From assembly GCF_029846635.1 (NCBI RefSeq), contig NZ_JARVTG010000002.1, positions 1,901,501-1,965,500 of the forward strand: a stretch of DNA of 64,000 nucleotides, written 5' to 3'. The notes under the pieces are model-generated. The model ran no database searches, was not told the origin of the DNA, and saw nothing but the letters and a program-made list of their open reading frames with translations. A program made the translations under genes and the position numbers. Origin of the DNA: Pokkaliibacter sp. MBI-7 (GTDB lineage Bacteria > Pseudomonadota > Gammaproteobacteria > Pseudomonadales > Balneatricaceae). This document shows, one piece after another, positions 46,125 through 55,773 of the stretch. How positions within the stretch are numbered: position 1 is the first letter of the stretch; every line of letters starts with the position of its first letter.

Positions 46125-47709
46125 GGGTGACCTCCTGAGTGCGCTGGTTGTCCGATTTCAGGGCTTTAACAGTTTTGAGTGAGTGAAATTTGCCGAGCAG
46201 ATAGGCTCTGGCGGTGATGACCCGCCGCAAGTCGAGATCTTCCACGCGGGTATGCAGGGCGTACTGATCAAACAACTGCTCCAGTGTGTGCTGCAGTGTT
46301 TTCCACCACGAGGTAGCGACGTCTGCAGGCAGGCGTTCTTGTGACTGCACCGCGATGACCAGCTGCTGTACAGACTGATAGAAACGGTTTTCGGTGGTTT
46401 GCCAGAACTCGGTATCGATAAAACTGACATCACCACCGGCGTTTTCCGGGCTGCGATACCATGCTTCCCTGATCGCTTTGCGCAGCAAAGGCGATGCTTC
46501 TTTGGCAGGCATCAACAAGGCTTCGACCCAACGCTGCAGCGCCGTAATCTGGGCGGCGGGCAACACAAATACCGGCAGGGTATGGTCGTACCAGCAGCGG
46601 GCCTTCATGTTGTCCATGTCATAACCGAAGCACCAGAGCTGCATTTGTACGCCGCTGTCCAGGTACATTTCCTTGTCCTGTACCAGTGACTGCACCACGC
46701 TGGCCGCCGTATCGCCGTTATCCTTGTCTTCAATGGTGAGCCCCAGCCAGTGGCGGTAACTCAGCCCACCTTTTTGCCCTTTGAGAGACAACGGGGGCGC
46801 TTCGTTCTTCTTATCGAGACGATAAGGTGTCAGCGGATGGCGCCAGGGCCCTTCATAATTGGTGCCGTAGTTGCGGGTCAGATAATGGCTGACCAGTGTG
46901 TCACTGTGATCACCACACAGGTCACAACGCCCCTCGGTCGATGCAGGCTGCAAACGAATACGACGCGGCATTCCCCAGTACATCTGCAAGGGATGAACAT
47001 CGCCAGGCAAAGTGCTTTGCCCGCCCTTGTCAGATAATCGGGTAGGCGTAAGCCAGGGGAAGATAGCTGCCGTCAGCGGATTGTCGTGACAGTACAGATC
47101 GTGACGCTGCTCCAGCACGTTCAGCCACAGCGCATGCCAGAGCGTGTGCTGGCCAACAGGTTGCAGTAAGGTGGTCAACGGGCCACCGCCGCGCAGGCCG
47201 ACACGATGGCCCACCCCACCCGATGGGGCATTGGTGTGCAGGGTAAAAAGCGCCTGCGCCGCACAGGCAGGACAGATCGCATTGACACGCCCGCCTTTGA
47301 TAAAAAAGTCGAGATTGTCCTTCAGGGTTTTACCACCGGGCGCTTCGATCAACAGCCCGGCGATGTCTTTCTGCTCACCGTCCTCCAGCGTCAGATCCTG
47401 TAGAAAAGCCGGTCTACCTGCCTCACTCGTCAGCTCAAAGGCCGTCGCCAGTACACTAAACTGCTGTGCCAGCGTTGCTGCATCCGGTGGCGACTGATAC
47501 CACTCCGCCCAGGCCTCACCATCCTCCGGTGCGCAGACACATTGCAGCAAGCCAATCAGAAACTGGTACAGCCCACCCTGAAAATCGGCGCGAGGAGCCG
47601 CCAGCTCCACCACTGGGTTGTCGGTTTCGGCAATTTGCCAGGGGGCGATTCGACAATAGCTGCCATCCTGACGGAGGGCCGGTATCCACGGATCATGGAT
47701 CAGGTTCAT
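46117..47709 (-). CDS. cse1: Cse1 (Cas8e/CasA), Cascade large subunit
   Basis: 530 residues. NLIHDPWIPALRQDG is the classic N-terminus. FFIKGGRVNAICPACAAQALFTLHTNAPSGG carries the L1-loop region, and GHRVGLRGGGPLTTLL follows. It reads the PAM and recruits Cas3. A second Cys pair (CDLCGD) suggests a zinc knuckle. Overlaps cas3 by four bases. Confidence 0.96.
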   Translation of the reverse strand: MNLIHDPWIPALRQDGSYCRIAPWQIAETDNPVVELAAPRADFQGGLYQFLIGLLQCVCAPEDGEAWAEWYQSPPDAATLAQQFSVLATAFELTSEAGRPAFLQDLTLEDGEQKDIAGLLIEAPGGKTLKDNLDFFIKGGRVNAICPACAAQALFTLHTNAPSGGVGHRVGLRGGGPLTTLLQPVGQHTLWHALWLNVLEQRHDLYCHDNPLTAAIFPWLTPTRLSDKGGQSTLPGDVHPLQMYWGMPRRIRLQPASTEGRCDLCGDHSDTLVSHYLTRNYGTNYEGPWRHPLTPYRLDKKNEAPPLSLKGQKGGLSYRHWLGLTIEDKDNGDTAASVVQSLVQDKEMYLDSGVQMQLWCFGYDMDNMKARCWYDHTLPVFVLPAAQITALQRWVEALLMPAKEASPLLRKAIREAWYRSPENAGGDVSFIDTEFWQTTENRFYQSVQQLVIAVQSQERLPADVATSWWKTLQHTLEQLFDQYALHTRVEDLDLRRVITARAYLLGKFHSLKTVKALKSDNQRTQEVTHG

Positions 47710-50413
47710 CGCGTTTCTCCTTTATTAGCAGTCCAACCGCATCCGGCGTCGTACCAGGTGGCCAGCTCCCCGACCAGCGGCATCAGCTGATACCACCTGA
47801 GTACCGGGCAAGCCTCTCGTAGTTGTTCCATTTGAGTCTTGAGATCAGCGGGAATTGCCTTCTCCGCCTCCTGCCAGAGCTTGTCGCGCATCTGTAACGC
47901 ACTGAGCTCCCAGCCGTGTTCTGGGTGATCGGCGTAGGGCCGCCACTGGCCCGCCTCATTCCGCTTGACCAGCACGACTGAGCAGGTGTGATCACTCAGT
48001 CGTGTGGGAATATTGACCTCTTCCCCCCAGGCATCACTGCTTTTGCGGCTATAGCCTGCCTCCAGCTTCAGTTGATTAAAGTCCCCCATACTGGCATGAC
48101 AGCGGCGCTCGCCTTCCGCCTTAACCGATGCGTTGTCGATAGCCTCGGGGGTTGCGATGGCTGTTTGTGGGGAATACACCGCTTCGATCAGATAACGGGC
48201 ATCCTCCGGCATGCGATAACCGCCCTGTTGAAACAGCACGCTGGCTGAGCGCCATAACTGCCCGAGGTCCTGATAAACGGCCAGTGTGCCTGACTGCGAC
48301 TGCAGCCAGCGCTCATCCACCTGTTGCTCGGGTGACGGTGACATCACATAAAGCAGCGCTGGGCCGCGCTGATCCTTGGTCTGGGTGTTAAGCCGGTTGC
48401 CTTTGTTGTCCCGCACATGGCGGTGCAGTCGCCCTGCCCGCTGCAGCAGCAAATCAATAGGCGCGAGGTCTGAAATCAGCACATCAAAGTCGAGGTCCAG
48501 TGATTGCTCCACCACCTGAGTACTGATCAGCACACGCCCCCTGCGTTGCTGCTCATCGCTGTGATTGCCAAACCAGTCGAGCACACTGTTTTCAATGCGC
48601 TGGCGGTCAGTCATGGCAAAGCGGCTATGAAACAGATGCACACGCTCTGCACTGCCGCACGACTGGCGCACGAGGGTCTGCAGTTGTTGATAACTCGTTC
48701 GAGCACTGTCGACGGTGTTGCGTATCCAGCAAACACACTTGCCCTGCTGTACCGCGGCAAGAATCAACGCACAGACCGCGGCTTCATCTTCCAGACGCAA
48801 CACCTGCACTTCACGCTGCACCTCCTGACGGGTCGCCAGCGGTACTTCCTGCTGACCGTGCTCTGCGGGGAAATGGGTGGCGAGCGGATAGGCCATCGCT
48901 GTCAGAGCAGGGACCGGTAAGGCTCGTCCTTTGGCGTAGCTGGCCACCAGCTTGTTTTTCATCTGCTGCGGCAAGGTGGCCGACAGCAAAATAACGCTGC
49001 CCCCCTGACGGGCGTGGGCCTCCAGCAGACAGGCCAGTAACGTTTGCATATAGCTATCGTAGGCGTGTACTTCATCGACCAGCAGCACCTTGCGCCCCAA
49101 TCCCAGTAAGCGCAGTGACTGATGCCGAGCAGGGCCTGATCAATCGTGCCGACACCGATATCGGCCAGCAGTGCCTTTTTACGGCTATCGGCCAGCCAGC
49201 TGTTGCAATAGGCCGAGGCACTCTGCTCATCCTGCGTGTAGCTAAGGTCCTTAGGCTGCCCTGTTACGGACTGCATAAAGTCTTCTGATAGATGGCGGGC
49301 ACCGTGGGCCAGAATCAGTGAAGGCTGTTGTCCTGACTGGTAGAGGCGCTGGTAGCATGCAGCCATGCGGCGATACATGGCATTAGCGGTGGCCATAGTC
49401 GGCAGGCCGACATAAAGCCCATCGGCCAGCCCGGCACTGATCAGCCGATGCACCAGCACCATTGCGGCTTCGGTTTTACCCGCCCCTGTCACGTCTTCCA
49501 GAATAAATAACTGCGGTTCATCGGGAATCGGTACCTGAATGGCATGGTGCTGCAACGGTGTAGGGGTCTGGATAAAGGGGAAGAGCTGCTCGATGCCGAC
49601 AAAAGGCTCTGGCTGTGCAGGCGTGATACCCGCATGAGCAATCGCCTGAGTGGCGGCGGGCAGTGCGACGTCATGCCAGTACTGGTCGAGCGCCATGGGC
49701 GTGGTGTAGTAGTGAAAAAACGCCCGGTTAGAGCCCTGCCAGTCCGCCAGCACGGCTAATCCGGCCAACTGCCATGAGCAGGCTTTAAGTGTCTTCCCTA
49801 CCGCTTTATCCAGCAGCAACGCCGTATCTTCAGGTAATAACCAGTGTTGCCACATTTGTCTTACAAAGACGGATGCAGCCTCCCGATCATCCTGATGAAA
49901 GTAATTCGGCAGATGTAGTGCTGTTCGCTGTGGCGGCTGGCCATGGTGGCCCGTGACAATTTCAAACCAGCTATCGAGCTGATTGCTGACGCGGACGTGC
50001 TCCACCGGCACATCAAGCAGCTCCGCCAACAGCGCCTGAATGCCATTATCGCGGTCACGCCACAGCTGATAGCCCAGTGAGTCATGACGCACGTTAGCGT
50101 AAGAGTAACTGGCCTCTGCATTGGCAAGCGCACGAAGAATATCGGGGCGTAGCCCCTGAAAAGCCCGGGCAAACTTTCCGAGATCATGCAAGCAGAGAAA
50201 GAAGACAAAAATACGGCGTAACTGCTCAGCCGGGATACCCAGCTGCGCCGCCCAGCGCTGGCACCAGGGGAACTCGTCAGACAACAACACCCAGCCGCAG
50301 GCGGCTACATCCAGACTGTGATAAGGCAGCAAGTGGTATGGTTCTGTTCCCTGTTCATCCGGCTTTCGGGCCTTGCCCCAGTAGCGGAAAATCAACGCAA
50401 TATCGATGCTCAT
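47706..50413 (-). pseudogene. cas3: cas3 nuclease-helicase, frame-broken
   Basis: Two overlapping frames together cover a full Cas3. The upstream part (50413 to about 49126, 429 codons) has the HD nuclease (LPYHSLDVAA, LHDLGKFARAF, TGHHGQPP) and helicase motif I VTGAGKTEAA. The downstream part, in another frame, has VLLVDEVHAYD, ILLSATLP, QVVEQSLDLDFD and LLQRAGRLHRH. They are separated at GGCAT (49122-49126): the first frame ends IDQALLGI and the second resumes RHQSLRLLGLGRK. E. coli Cas3 (recalled) has LPV between those positions. The fit is loss of 16 bp between 7-bp repeats. Without it, interference and primed adaptation are predicted to fail. Confidence 0.9.
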
Positions 50414-50462
50414 GTGTCACGTCCTCTGCCCTGTCCACGTCCACCATTCCACATCCTGGGCT

Positions 50463-50503
50463 ATTCACCGATATGTGAATTAATACAGGTCAACTAAATT
50501 GAC
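50463..50503. promoter_or_regulatory. Two palindromic operator candidates before cas3
   Basis: ATTCAC-CGATAT-GTGAAT (50463-50480) and GTCAA-CTAAA-TTGAC (50489-50503) stand eight bases apart, 50 to 90 bp upstream of the cas3 start, in the gap after the WYL regulator gene. Winged-helix dimers bind such sites. The second palindrome overlaps a TTGACC that could be a -35 element; no matching -10 was convincing. Confidence 0.45.
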
Positions 50504-50533
50504 ATTACCTGCGTCTTCGCGCCCTCAAGCCGT

Positions 50534-51326
50534 TCAATACAGCCACTGCTCAATGTCGCGTTTATTGACAAGCACCAGTTGCTGAGCCTCAGGCAGGGCA
50601 TCGAGGAACTTGATATTGACCCCCATCTGTTTGATCAGGTAATTGGCCAGAGCGGCACGTTCGCGGATGATCAGCCTGCCGTCGCTCATGCCGTATTCCT
50701 GCTCTAGTGCCCGCTGCCGCTCTGGTGCCAACCGGCTGTCTGGCGCAAAAACCAGCTCTACCCAGGTGTGCCAGGCATGATCATGCTGTGGCGAGGGAAT
50801 CTCTCGGCTATCGTCGACACTGGCCGAACGGGTACGGGCCAGCACAAAGTCCCGATATTCCTGCCGTGCCAGGCACCATGCCCGCGCATGCCAGCGCCCT
50901 GCGGCCAGCACCAGCGCGTGGGGGGCAATAATGCGCTCCTCGGTGGTATTGGTGACGGAGGCATAGTCGATGTCGGCCGCGAGGCCAAAGGTCAGCGCAT
51001 GCACGATGGGCCTGAGTGTCTGCGGCAATATATTGCGGCGCCACCTGCAGGTGATGACGTGGAATACCCTGCAGCCATTGCAGGTACTCGTCAGCCTCAC
51101 CGCTGATAAAGCGAGAAGTAAAGGTGACAGAGGGGAGATAGGCTTTGTGCGTATAGGAATAGTCGAGATTGTCAGGCAGCTGCTCCCGGTAACTACCGAG
51201 TACTTTACTGGCCTGCTGGCGCGACAGATGAAATTCGCGCTCCAGATAGCTAACGTTGACGCGCCCTTCCCAGTAGGCCAGTAGCTCTATCAGCCAGTAG
51301 CGCTGGTCGTGCTCATTCTTTGCCAT
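50534..51326 (-). pseudogene. CapW/BrxR-type wHTH-WYL regulator, frameshifted
   Basis: Codons 1-95 from ATG 51326 (AGGAGG upstream) give a winged helix: RYWLIELLAYWEGRVNVSYL, LSRQQASKVLGSYREQLP, YSYTHKAYLPS. After GTG at 51044-51042 the frame breaks, and the other frame continues with RRNILPQTLRPIV, then a WYL domain (IAPHALVLAAGRWHARAWCL, YRDFVLARTRSA) and a WCX-like tail to 50534. One extra G at 51041-51042 explains it. The whole chain would be about 263 residues. CapW/BrxR proteins repress phage-defence operons (BREX, CBASS). Its place just before cas3 on the same strand suggests control of the cas operon. Confidence 0.75.
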
Positions 51327-51654
51327 TTATCCTCCTGCTAACAACGCAGTCCATGTGCTGCAATTGCGTACACACAGGACATATAAACAGGAAACTTTAG
51401 TGGCACCAACGCCTTTCCTCCATGTTAAATGCGGGTCCTTTGATGATTAGCCGAAGCCTCTCCCTACAACCTTAGTCTGACGCTACGGTCGCCAATATCG
51501 GCAACTTCCGCTATACTTCGCCAATTCTGCCCGCGCCATGCGGGCCTTGGCGGCTGTGGGTAGAGCGGTAGCAGACATCAGCATTCTCTGTGGTTCAGGA
51601 GAGATACCGACGTCAAACCCGGCCTTTTGCGTTCTTCGTGACTAAGGTAGCAAC
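51327..51654. promoter_or_regulatory. Divergent region, WYL regulator / fabI
   Basis: About 330 bp. A plus-strand promoter for fabI fits TCGCCA (51489-51494), 17-bp spacer, TATACT (51512-51517), leaving a leader of some 130 nt. No other feature is seen. Confidence 0.5.
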
Positions 51655-52446
51655 ATGGGTTTTCTGCAAGGTAAACGCTTCCTGATCGTTGGTGTCGCCA
51701 GCAAGATGTCAATCGCCTATGGCATTGCTGAAGCCATGCACCAGCAAGGTGCAGAACTGGCTTTCACCTATCAGAACGACAAGCTTAAAGAGCGGGTGAT
51801 TGGCTTTGCCGAACAGTGGGGATCGAATCTGGTGTTCCCGCTGGATGTCGCCAGTGATGAGCAGATTGCCGAAGCCTTTACCCTGCTGCGTCAGCACTGG
51901 GATTATCTTGATGGCGTTGTCCACGCCGTGGCGTTCGCCCCCGGTGAAGCACTGGATGGCGACTTTACCGATGCCACCAGTCGCGATGCCTTCCGCATCG
52001 CTCACGATGTAAGCTCCTACAGTTTCACCGCTCTGGCACGGGAAGCCCGCCCACTGCTGCAAGGCCGTAATGGTGCCCTGCTGACACTGAGTTATCTGGG
52101 CGCGGTTCGCACCATGCCCAACTACAATGTCATGGGTCTGGCCAAGGCCAGCCTCGAAGCCAATGTGCGCTATCTGGCAACCAGCCTTGGCCCTGAAGGC
52201 ATCCGCGTTAACGGTATCTCTGCTGGTCCAATCCGCACACTGGCGGCATCCGGTATTAAGAGCTTCCGCAAGATGCTTGATTACAACGAGAAGCGCACTC
52301 CCCTGCGTCGTAACGTGACCACTTCCGAAGTGGGTAACGTGGCCGCCTTCCTCTGTTCCGATCTTGCCTCGGGCATCACCGGTGAAATCACCTATGTGGA
52401 TGCAGGCTTCAATATCACCGCCATGGGCGCGATTGATCAGGAATAG
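51655..52446 (+). CDS. fabI: Enoyl-ACP reductase (NADH)
   Basis: 263 residues. SDR-type NAD fold starting FLQGKRFLIVGVASKMSIAYGIA, with the FabI spacing YLGAVRTMPNYNVMGLAKA that holds the catalytic Tyr and Lys, and GPIRTLAASGI for the flexible substrate loop. Last reduction step of fatty-acid elongation; the target of triclosan. Synteny with yejF is interrupted here by the CRISPR region. Confidence 0.96.
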   Translation: MGFLQGKRFLIVGVASKMSIAYGIAEAMHQQGAELAFTYQNDKLKERVIGFAEQWGSNLVFPLDVASDEQIAEAFTLLRQHWDYLDGVVHAVAFAPGEALDGDFTDATSRDAFRIAHDVSSYSFTALAREARPLLQGRNGALLTLSYLGAVRTMPNYNVMGLAKASLEANVRYLATSLGPEGIRVNGISAGPIRTLAASGIKSFRKMLDYNEKRTPLRRNVTTSEVGNVAAFLCSDLASGITGEITYVDAGFNITAMGAIDQE

Positions 52447-52634
52447 CACAAACGATAACCCGCGGCGGCAGCCGACACCCCCTTCAGTTGGTTGCCGCCC
52501 ACCTTTTTGTTCAGACTGATGCATGCTGCCCTTGTGCAGCCAGTCGCGGAAGCGGCAACGTCAGTTCAGGTGTGTGGCAGATCGGCATTTCCGGTCTACC
52601 CTGTATTTATCCTCCTTCATTCAGCTGCTTCACT

Positions 52635-53255
52635 ATGCCTACTAGCAACACGGTCATTATTGGAATTGCGGGCGCCTCGGGATCAGGCAAGAGTTCTTTT
52701 TCAGATGCACTGCTGCATGAGTTCGGCTCGGCACAGATCACCATTCTTCGTGAAGACAGTTACTACAAAGACCAGACTCATCTGGCCATGGAGGAGCGGG
52801 TCAAGACCAACTACGACCACCCCGATGCCTTTGATCACGATTTGCTTCTGACCCAACTGCAGCAGGCGCTGCAGGGCGAGCCGGTCAACGTGCCGGTCTA
52901 CGACTACAAGCTGCATACCCGCGCCGCCGAAGTGCAGCCGCTGCCTGCCTGCAAGATCATCATCCTTGAAGGTATCCTGATCTTCACCGATGCCCGCCTG
53001 CGTAACCTGATGCACACTCGTATCTATATGGATACCCCGCTGGACGTCTGCCTGCTGCGCCGCCTGCAACGGGATGTGAATGAGCGTGGACGAACGCTGG
53101 ATTCCGTTCTGGAGCAATATCAGGCCACCGTACGGCCGATGTTCATGAAGTACATCAACCCCTCCAAGGAACATGCCCATCTCATCGTTCCGGGGGGTGC
53201 GCGCAATCGGGTAGCGATTGATCTGGTAAGAGCACGTCTGCGGGAAATGCTGTGA
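52635..53255 (+). CDS. udk: Uridine kinase
   Basis: 206 residues. P-loop GIAGASGSGKSSF, EDSYYKD, NYDHPDAFDHDLL, PVYDYKLHTR and RDVNERGRT are all present. Phosphorylates uridine and cytidine. The ATG at 52635 is used; the open frame extends to 52488 but those residues have no similarity. Followed by a strong bidirectional terminator. Confidence 0.95.
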   Translation: MPTSNTVIIGIAGASGSGKSSFSDALLHEFGSAQITILREDSYYKDQTHLAMEERVKTNYDHPDAFDHDLLLTQLQQALQGEPVNVPVYDYKLHTRAAEVQPLPACKIIILEGILIFTDARLRNLMHTRIYMDTPLDVCLLRRLQRDVNERGRTLDSVLEQYQATVRPMFMKYINPSKEHAHLIVPGGARNRVAIDLVRARLREML

Positions 53256-53298
53256 CTGCGCATCCCGTCTGAACCGCATCAAGCCTGCTCAGACAGCC

Positions 53299-53334
53299 AA
53301 AAACCAAAGGGGGCCATGGCCCCCTTTGGTTTTT
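53299..53334. terminator. Bidirectional terminator, udk / ChaC-like gene
   Basis: Stem AAAAACCAAAGGGGGCC with its perfect complement (17 bp), centre AT, T run on either strand. Confidence 0.92.
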
Positions 53335-53346
53335 CCACAAACGCTA

Positions 53347-54045
53347 TTACTGCCCCTGCTGACAACGGCGCACCTGACAGGCCAGCTGCTCCAGCTCTCC
53401 GTCATTGATACCGCTTTGCCGAAGCCCTTCGCAGGTGTGGAACAGATAGTCTGCGGCTGAGCCCAGCGCCCCCGCAGCCAGCGACAGCCGACGCACGATC
53501 TCACTCTCACACAGATCACCGGCATATTGCTGACCTGCATGATCAATGGTGAACGCCAGTGCGTGGCCAAAGCAGTTACCCGCCACATCAGCAACAGGCA
53601 ACCAGCGGGGAATATAGGCTCCCGATACCATTTCCCGCCGCCAGAGCATGCGCAGCTCCGGCTCGGCCAGTTGCGGCTCCAGTCGATAGGCCACACCAGT
53701 ACAGCTGCCACCATGATCAAGCGCCAGCACCAGTCCCGGCTGAGATGGTGAACCACGCCCTGCCGTTACTGACAGGCAAAAGGAGCGATGCCAGTCATGA
53801 ATGGTACCCACGCGTTTTTCAGCATGGTGGATCGTCGGATTCCAGATCAGTGAGCCGTAGGCAAAGAGCCACACATCGCCTGCAGGCCTGCTGGCCAGCG
53901 TGGCCTGTAACGACACTTCACGCTCCTGCTCGGTGAGGATGCGATGCCCCGGCGAGTCACGCGCAACCATGGCTTCGACACCGCCGCTTTCCATCAGCAG
54001 CCGGTCAAGTACATGGGGGTGACTGGGATTCGTCATAACGTACAC
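53347..54045 (-). CDS. ChaC-family gamma-glutamylcyclotransferase
   Basis: 232 residues. The active-site loop VWLFAYGSLIWNP is diagnostic, followed by SFCLSVTAGRGSPSQPGLVLAL. It cleaves glutathione to 5-oxoproline and Cys-Gly. Start is ambiguous: GTG at 54045 sits four bases after GAGG, ATG at 54036 thirteen bases after; the former is used. Confidence 0.9.
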   Translation of the reverse strand: MYVMTNPSHPHVLDRLLMESGGVEAMVARDSPGHRILTEQEREVSLQATLASRPAGDVWLFAYGSLIWNPTIHHAEKRVGTIHDWHRSFCLSVTAGRGSPSQPGLVLALDHGGSCTGVAYRLEPQLAEPELRMLWRREMVSGAYIPRWLPVADVAGNCFGHALAFTIDHAGQQYAGDLCESEIVRRLSLAAGALGSAADYLFHTCEGLRQSGINDGELEQLACQVRRCQQGQ

Positions 54046-54190
54046 TGCCTCACTCTGCCCCTTCGGGGCTCAGCTGTGGATCATTTTTTAACCAAACAGA
54101 TAATAAGTAGAACCATGGTAAACCATCTGTCCGGGATGACCAGTGCAGTAATGATGCCTAAAACGACAAAGTCTATTGCTTTAAATACAA

Positions 54191-54218
54191 AAAAGGGCAA
54201 ACCCATGGTCGCCCTTTT
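54191..54218 (-). terminator. Terminator of rimO
   Basis: On the minus strand AAAAGGGC (54218-54211), a 12-base loop and GCCCTTTT (54198-54191) run into TT. Located 69 bp past the rimO stop. Confidence 0.75.
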
Positions 54219-54286
54219 CACTATGACTTACGAAGGTATTCAGCTCGTGCTCACGATCCCGTGTAGCCGGATCGTAACTGACGCTC

Positions 54287-55609
54287 TTAACGCAGGGAGC
54301 CCCACAGATCGTGCTCATCGGCATCTTCGACCACTGCCTTAACGAACTGGCCGGGCTGCAGATGTGTGGCGCCATCAAGGAAGATCTGACCGTCGATGTC
54401 AGGAGCATCAGCCTTGGTACGACCCACAGCGCCTTCTTCCACGACTTCATCAATCAATACATCCACTTCACGACCGATTTTTGCGGCCAGCTTGCGGGTG
54501 CTGATTTCAGCCTGCTTTTCCATAAAGCGTGCCAGACGTTCCTGTTGCACTTCTTCAGGAATCAGCGGTGCGATGTCATTGGCCACCGCACCCTCTACGG
54601 GTGAGTAGGCAAAGGCGCCAACACGGTCCAGCTGTGCTTCGTCAAGGAAGTCGAGCAGCTCCTGAAACTCGGCTTCGGTCTCGCCGGGAAAGCCAACGAT
54701 AAAGGTGCTGCGCAGGGTGATATCCGGGCAGATACTGCGCCAGGCCTGGATACGCTCCAGCGTTTTCTCTGCCGCTGCCGGGCGCTTCATCGCCTTCAGT
54801 ACACGCGGGCTGGCATGCTGGAAGGGAATATCCAGATAAGGCAGGATCTTGCCTTCTGCCATGAGCGGAATGACAGAATCCACGGAGGGATAGGGATAGA
54901 CATAATGCAGGCGTACCCATACGCCCATGCTGCCCAGCGCTTCGCAGAGCTCAGTCATGCGGGTCTTGACCGGACGGCCCTGCCAGAAACCGGTACGGTA
55001 CTTCAGATCAACACCGTAAGCAGATGTGTCCTGAGACACCACCAGCAGCTCCTTGACGCCCGCCTTGACCAGACGCTCCGCTTCATCCAGCACATCACCC
55101 ACCGGACGGCTGACCAGATCACCGCGCAGTGATGGAATGATGCAGAAAGTGCAGCGATGGTTGCAGCCTTCGGAAATCTTCAGATAGGAATAATGACGTG
55201 GTGTCAGTTTGATGCCCTGTGGTGGCACCAGATCGATAAAGGGGTTGTGATCCTGTTTGGGGGGCAGGTATTCATGCACGGCGTTAACCACCTGCTCATA
55301 CTGCTGCGGACCGCTCACGCTCAGTACAGACGGATGTACTTTGCGGATATCTTCTTCCTTGCCACCCATGCAACCGGTGACGATGACCTTGCCATTCTCT
55401 TTGATGGCCTCGCCGATAGCATCAAGGGACTCAGCCTTGGCTGCATCGATAAAGCCACAGGTGTTGACTACCACCAGGTCGGCGTCCTGATACGTCGGCA
55501 CAACTTCGTAGCCTTCGGTTCTCAGCTGGGTCAGGATCCGCTCAGAATCGACGAGGGCCTTGGGACAGCCGAGACTAATGAATCCGACCTTGGGATTTGT
55601 AGCACTCAT
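54287..55609 (-). CDS. rimO: Ribosomal protein uS12 methylthiotransferase
   Basis: 440 residues. N-terminal MTTase domain (KVGFISLGCPKALVDSE, VVNTCGFIDAAK), radical-SAM cysteines in GCNHRCTFCIIPSLRG and a C-terminal TRAM domain. It adds a methylthio group to Asp of S12. Single gene with its own terminator. Confidence 0.96.
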   Translation of the reverse strand: MSATNPKVGFISLGCPKALVDSERILTQLRTEGYEVVPTYQDADLVVVNTCGFIDAAKAESLDAIGEAIKENGKVIVTGCMGGKEEDIRKVHPSVLSVSGPQQYEQVVNAVHEYLPPKQDHNPFIDLVPPQGIKLTPRHYSYLKISEGCNHRCTFCIIPSLRGDLVSRPVGDVLDEAERLVKAGVKELLVVSQDTSAYGVDLKYRTGFWQGRPVKTRMTELCEALGSMGVWVRLHYVYPYPSVDSVIPLMAEGKILPYLDIPFQHASPRVLKAMKRPAAAEKTLERIQAWRSICPDITLRSTFIVGFPGETEAEFQELLDFLDEAQLDRVGAFAYSPVEGAVANDIAPLIPEEVQQERLARFMEKQAEISTRKLAAKIGREVDVLIDEVVEEGAVGRTKADAPDIDGQIFLDGATHLQPGQFVKAVVEDADEHDLWGSLR

Positions 55610-55773
55610 GTTGGTATGGAAGCTCTTCTATCACGGTTTTGGAGAGGCGCGCATTCTACCTGATTTTTTGCAGACGAGGTACTGAATGGCAGCGTCATTT
55701 TGTACAAAAAATAGACGACTCTTACCCCCTGCTGAAGATGCTCTGCCCCTTCAGACATACCGCTCCACCCTCG

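Noticed and set aside
48959..49126. Programmed -1 frameshifting to make full Cas3
   Set aside because: No slippery heptamer at the junction, and three conserved residues would still be missing.
52488..52634. N-terminal extension of udk
   Set aside because: Residues before the ATG at 52635 have no similarity and no ribosome site supports them.
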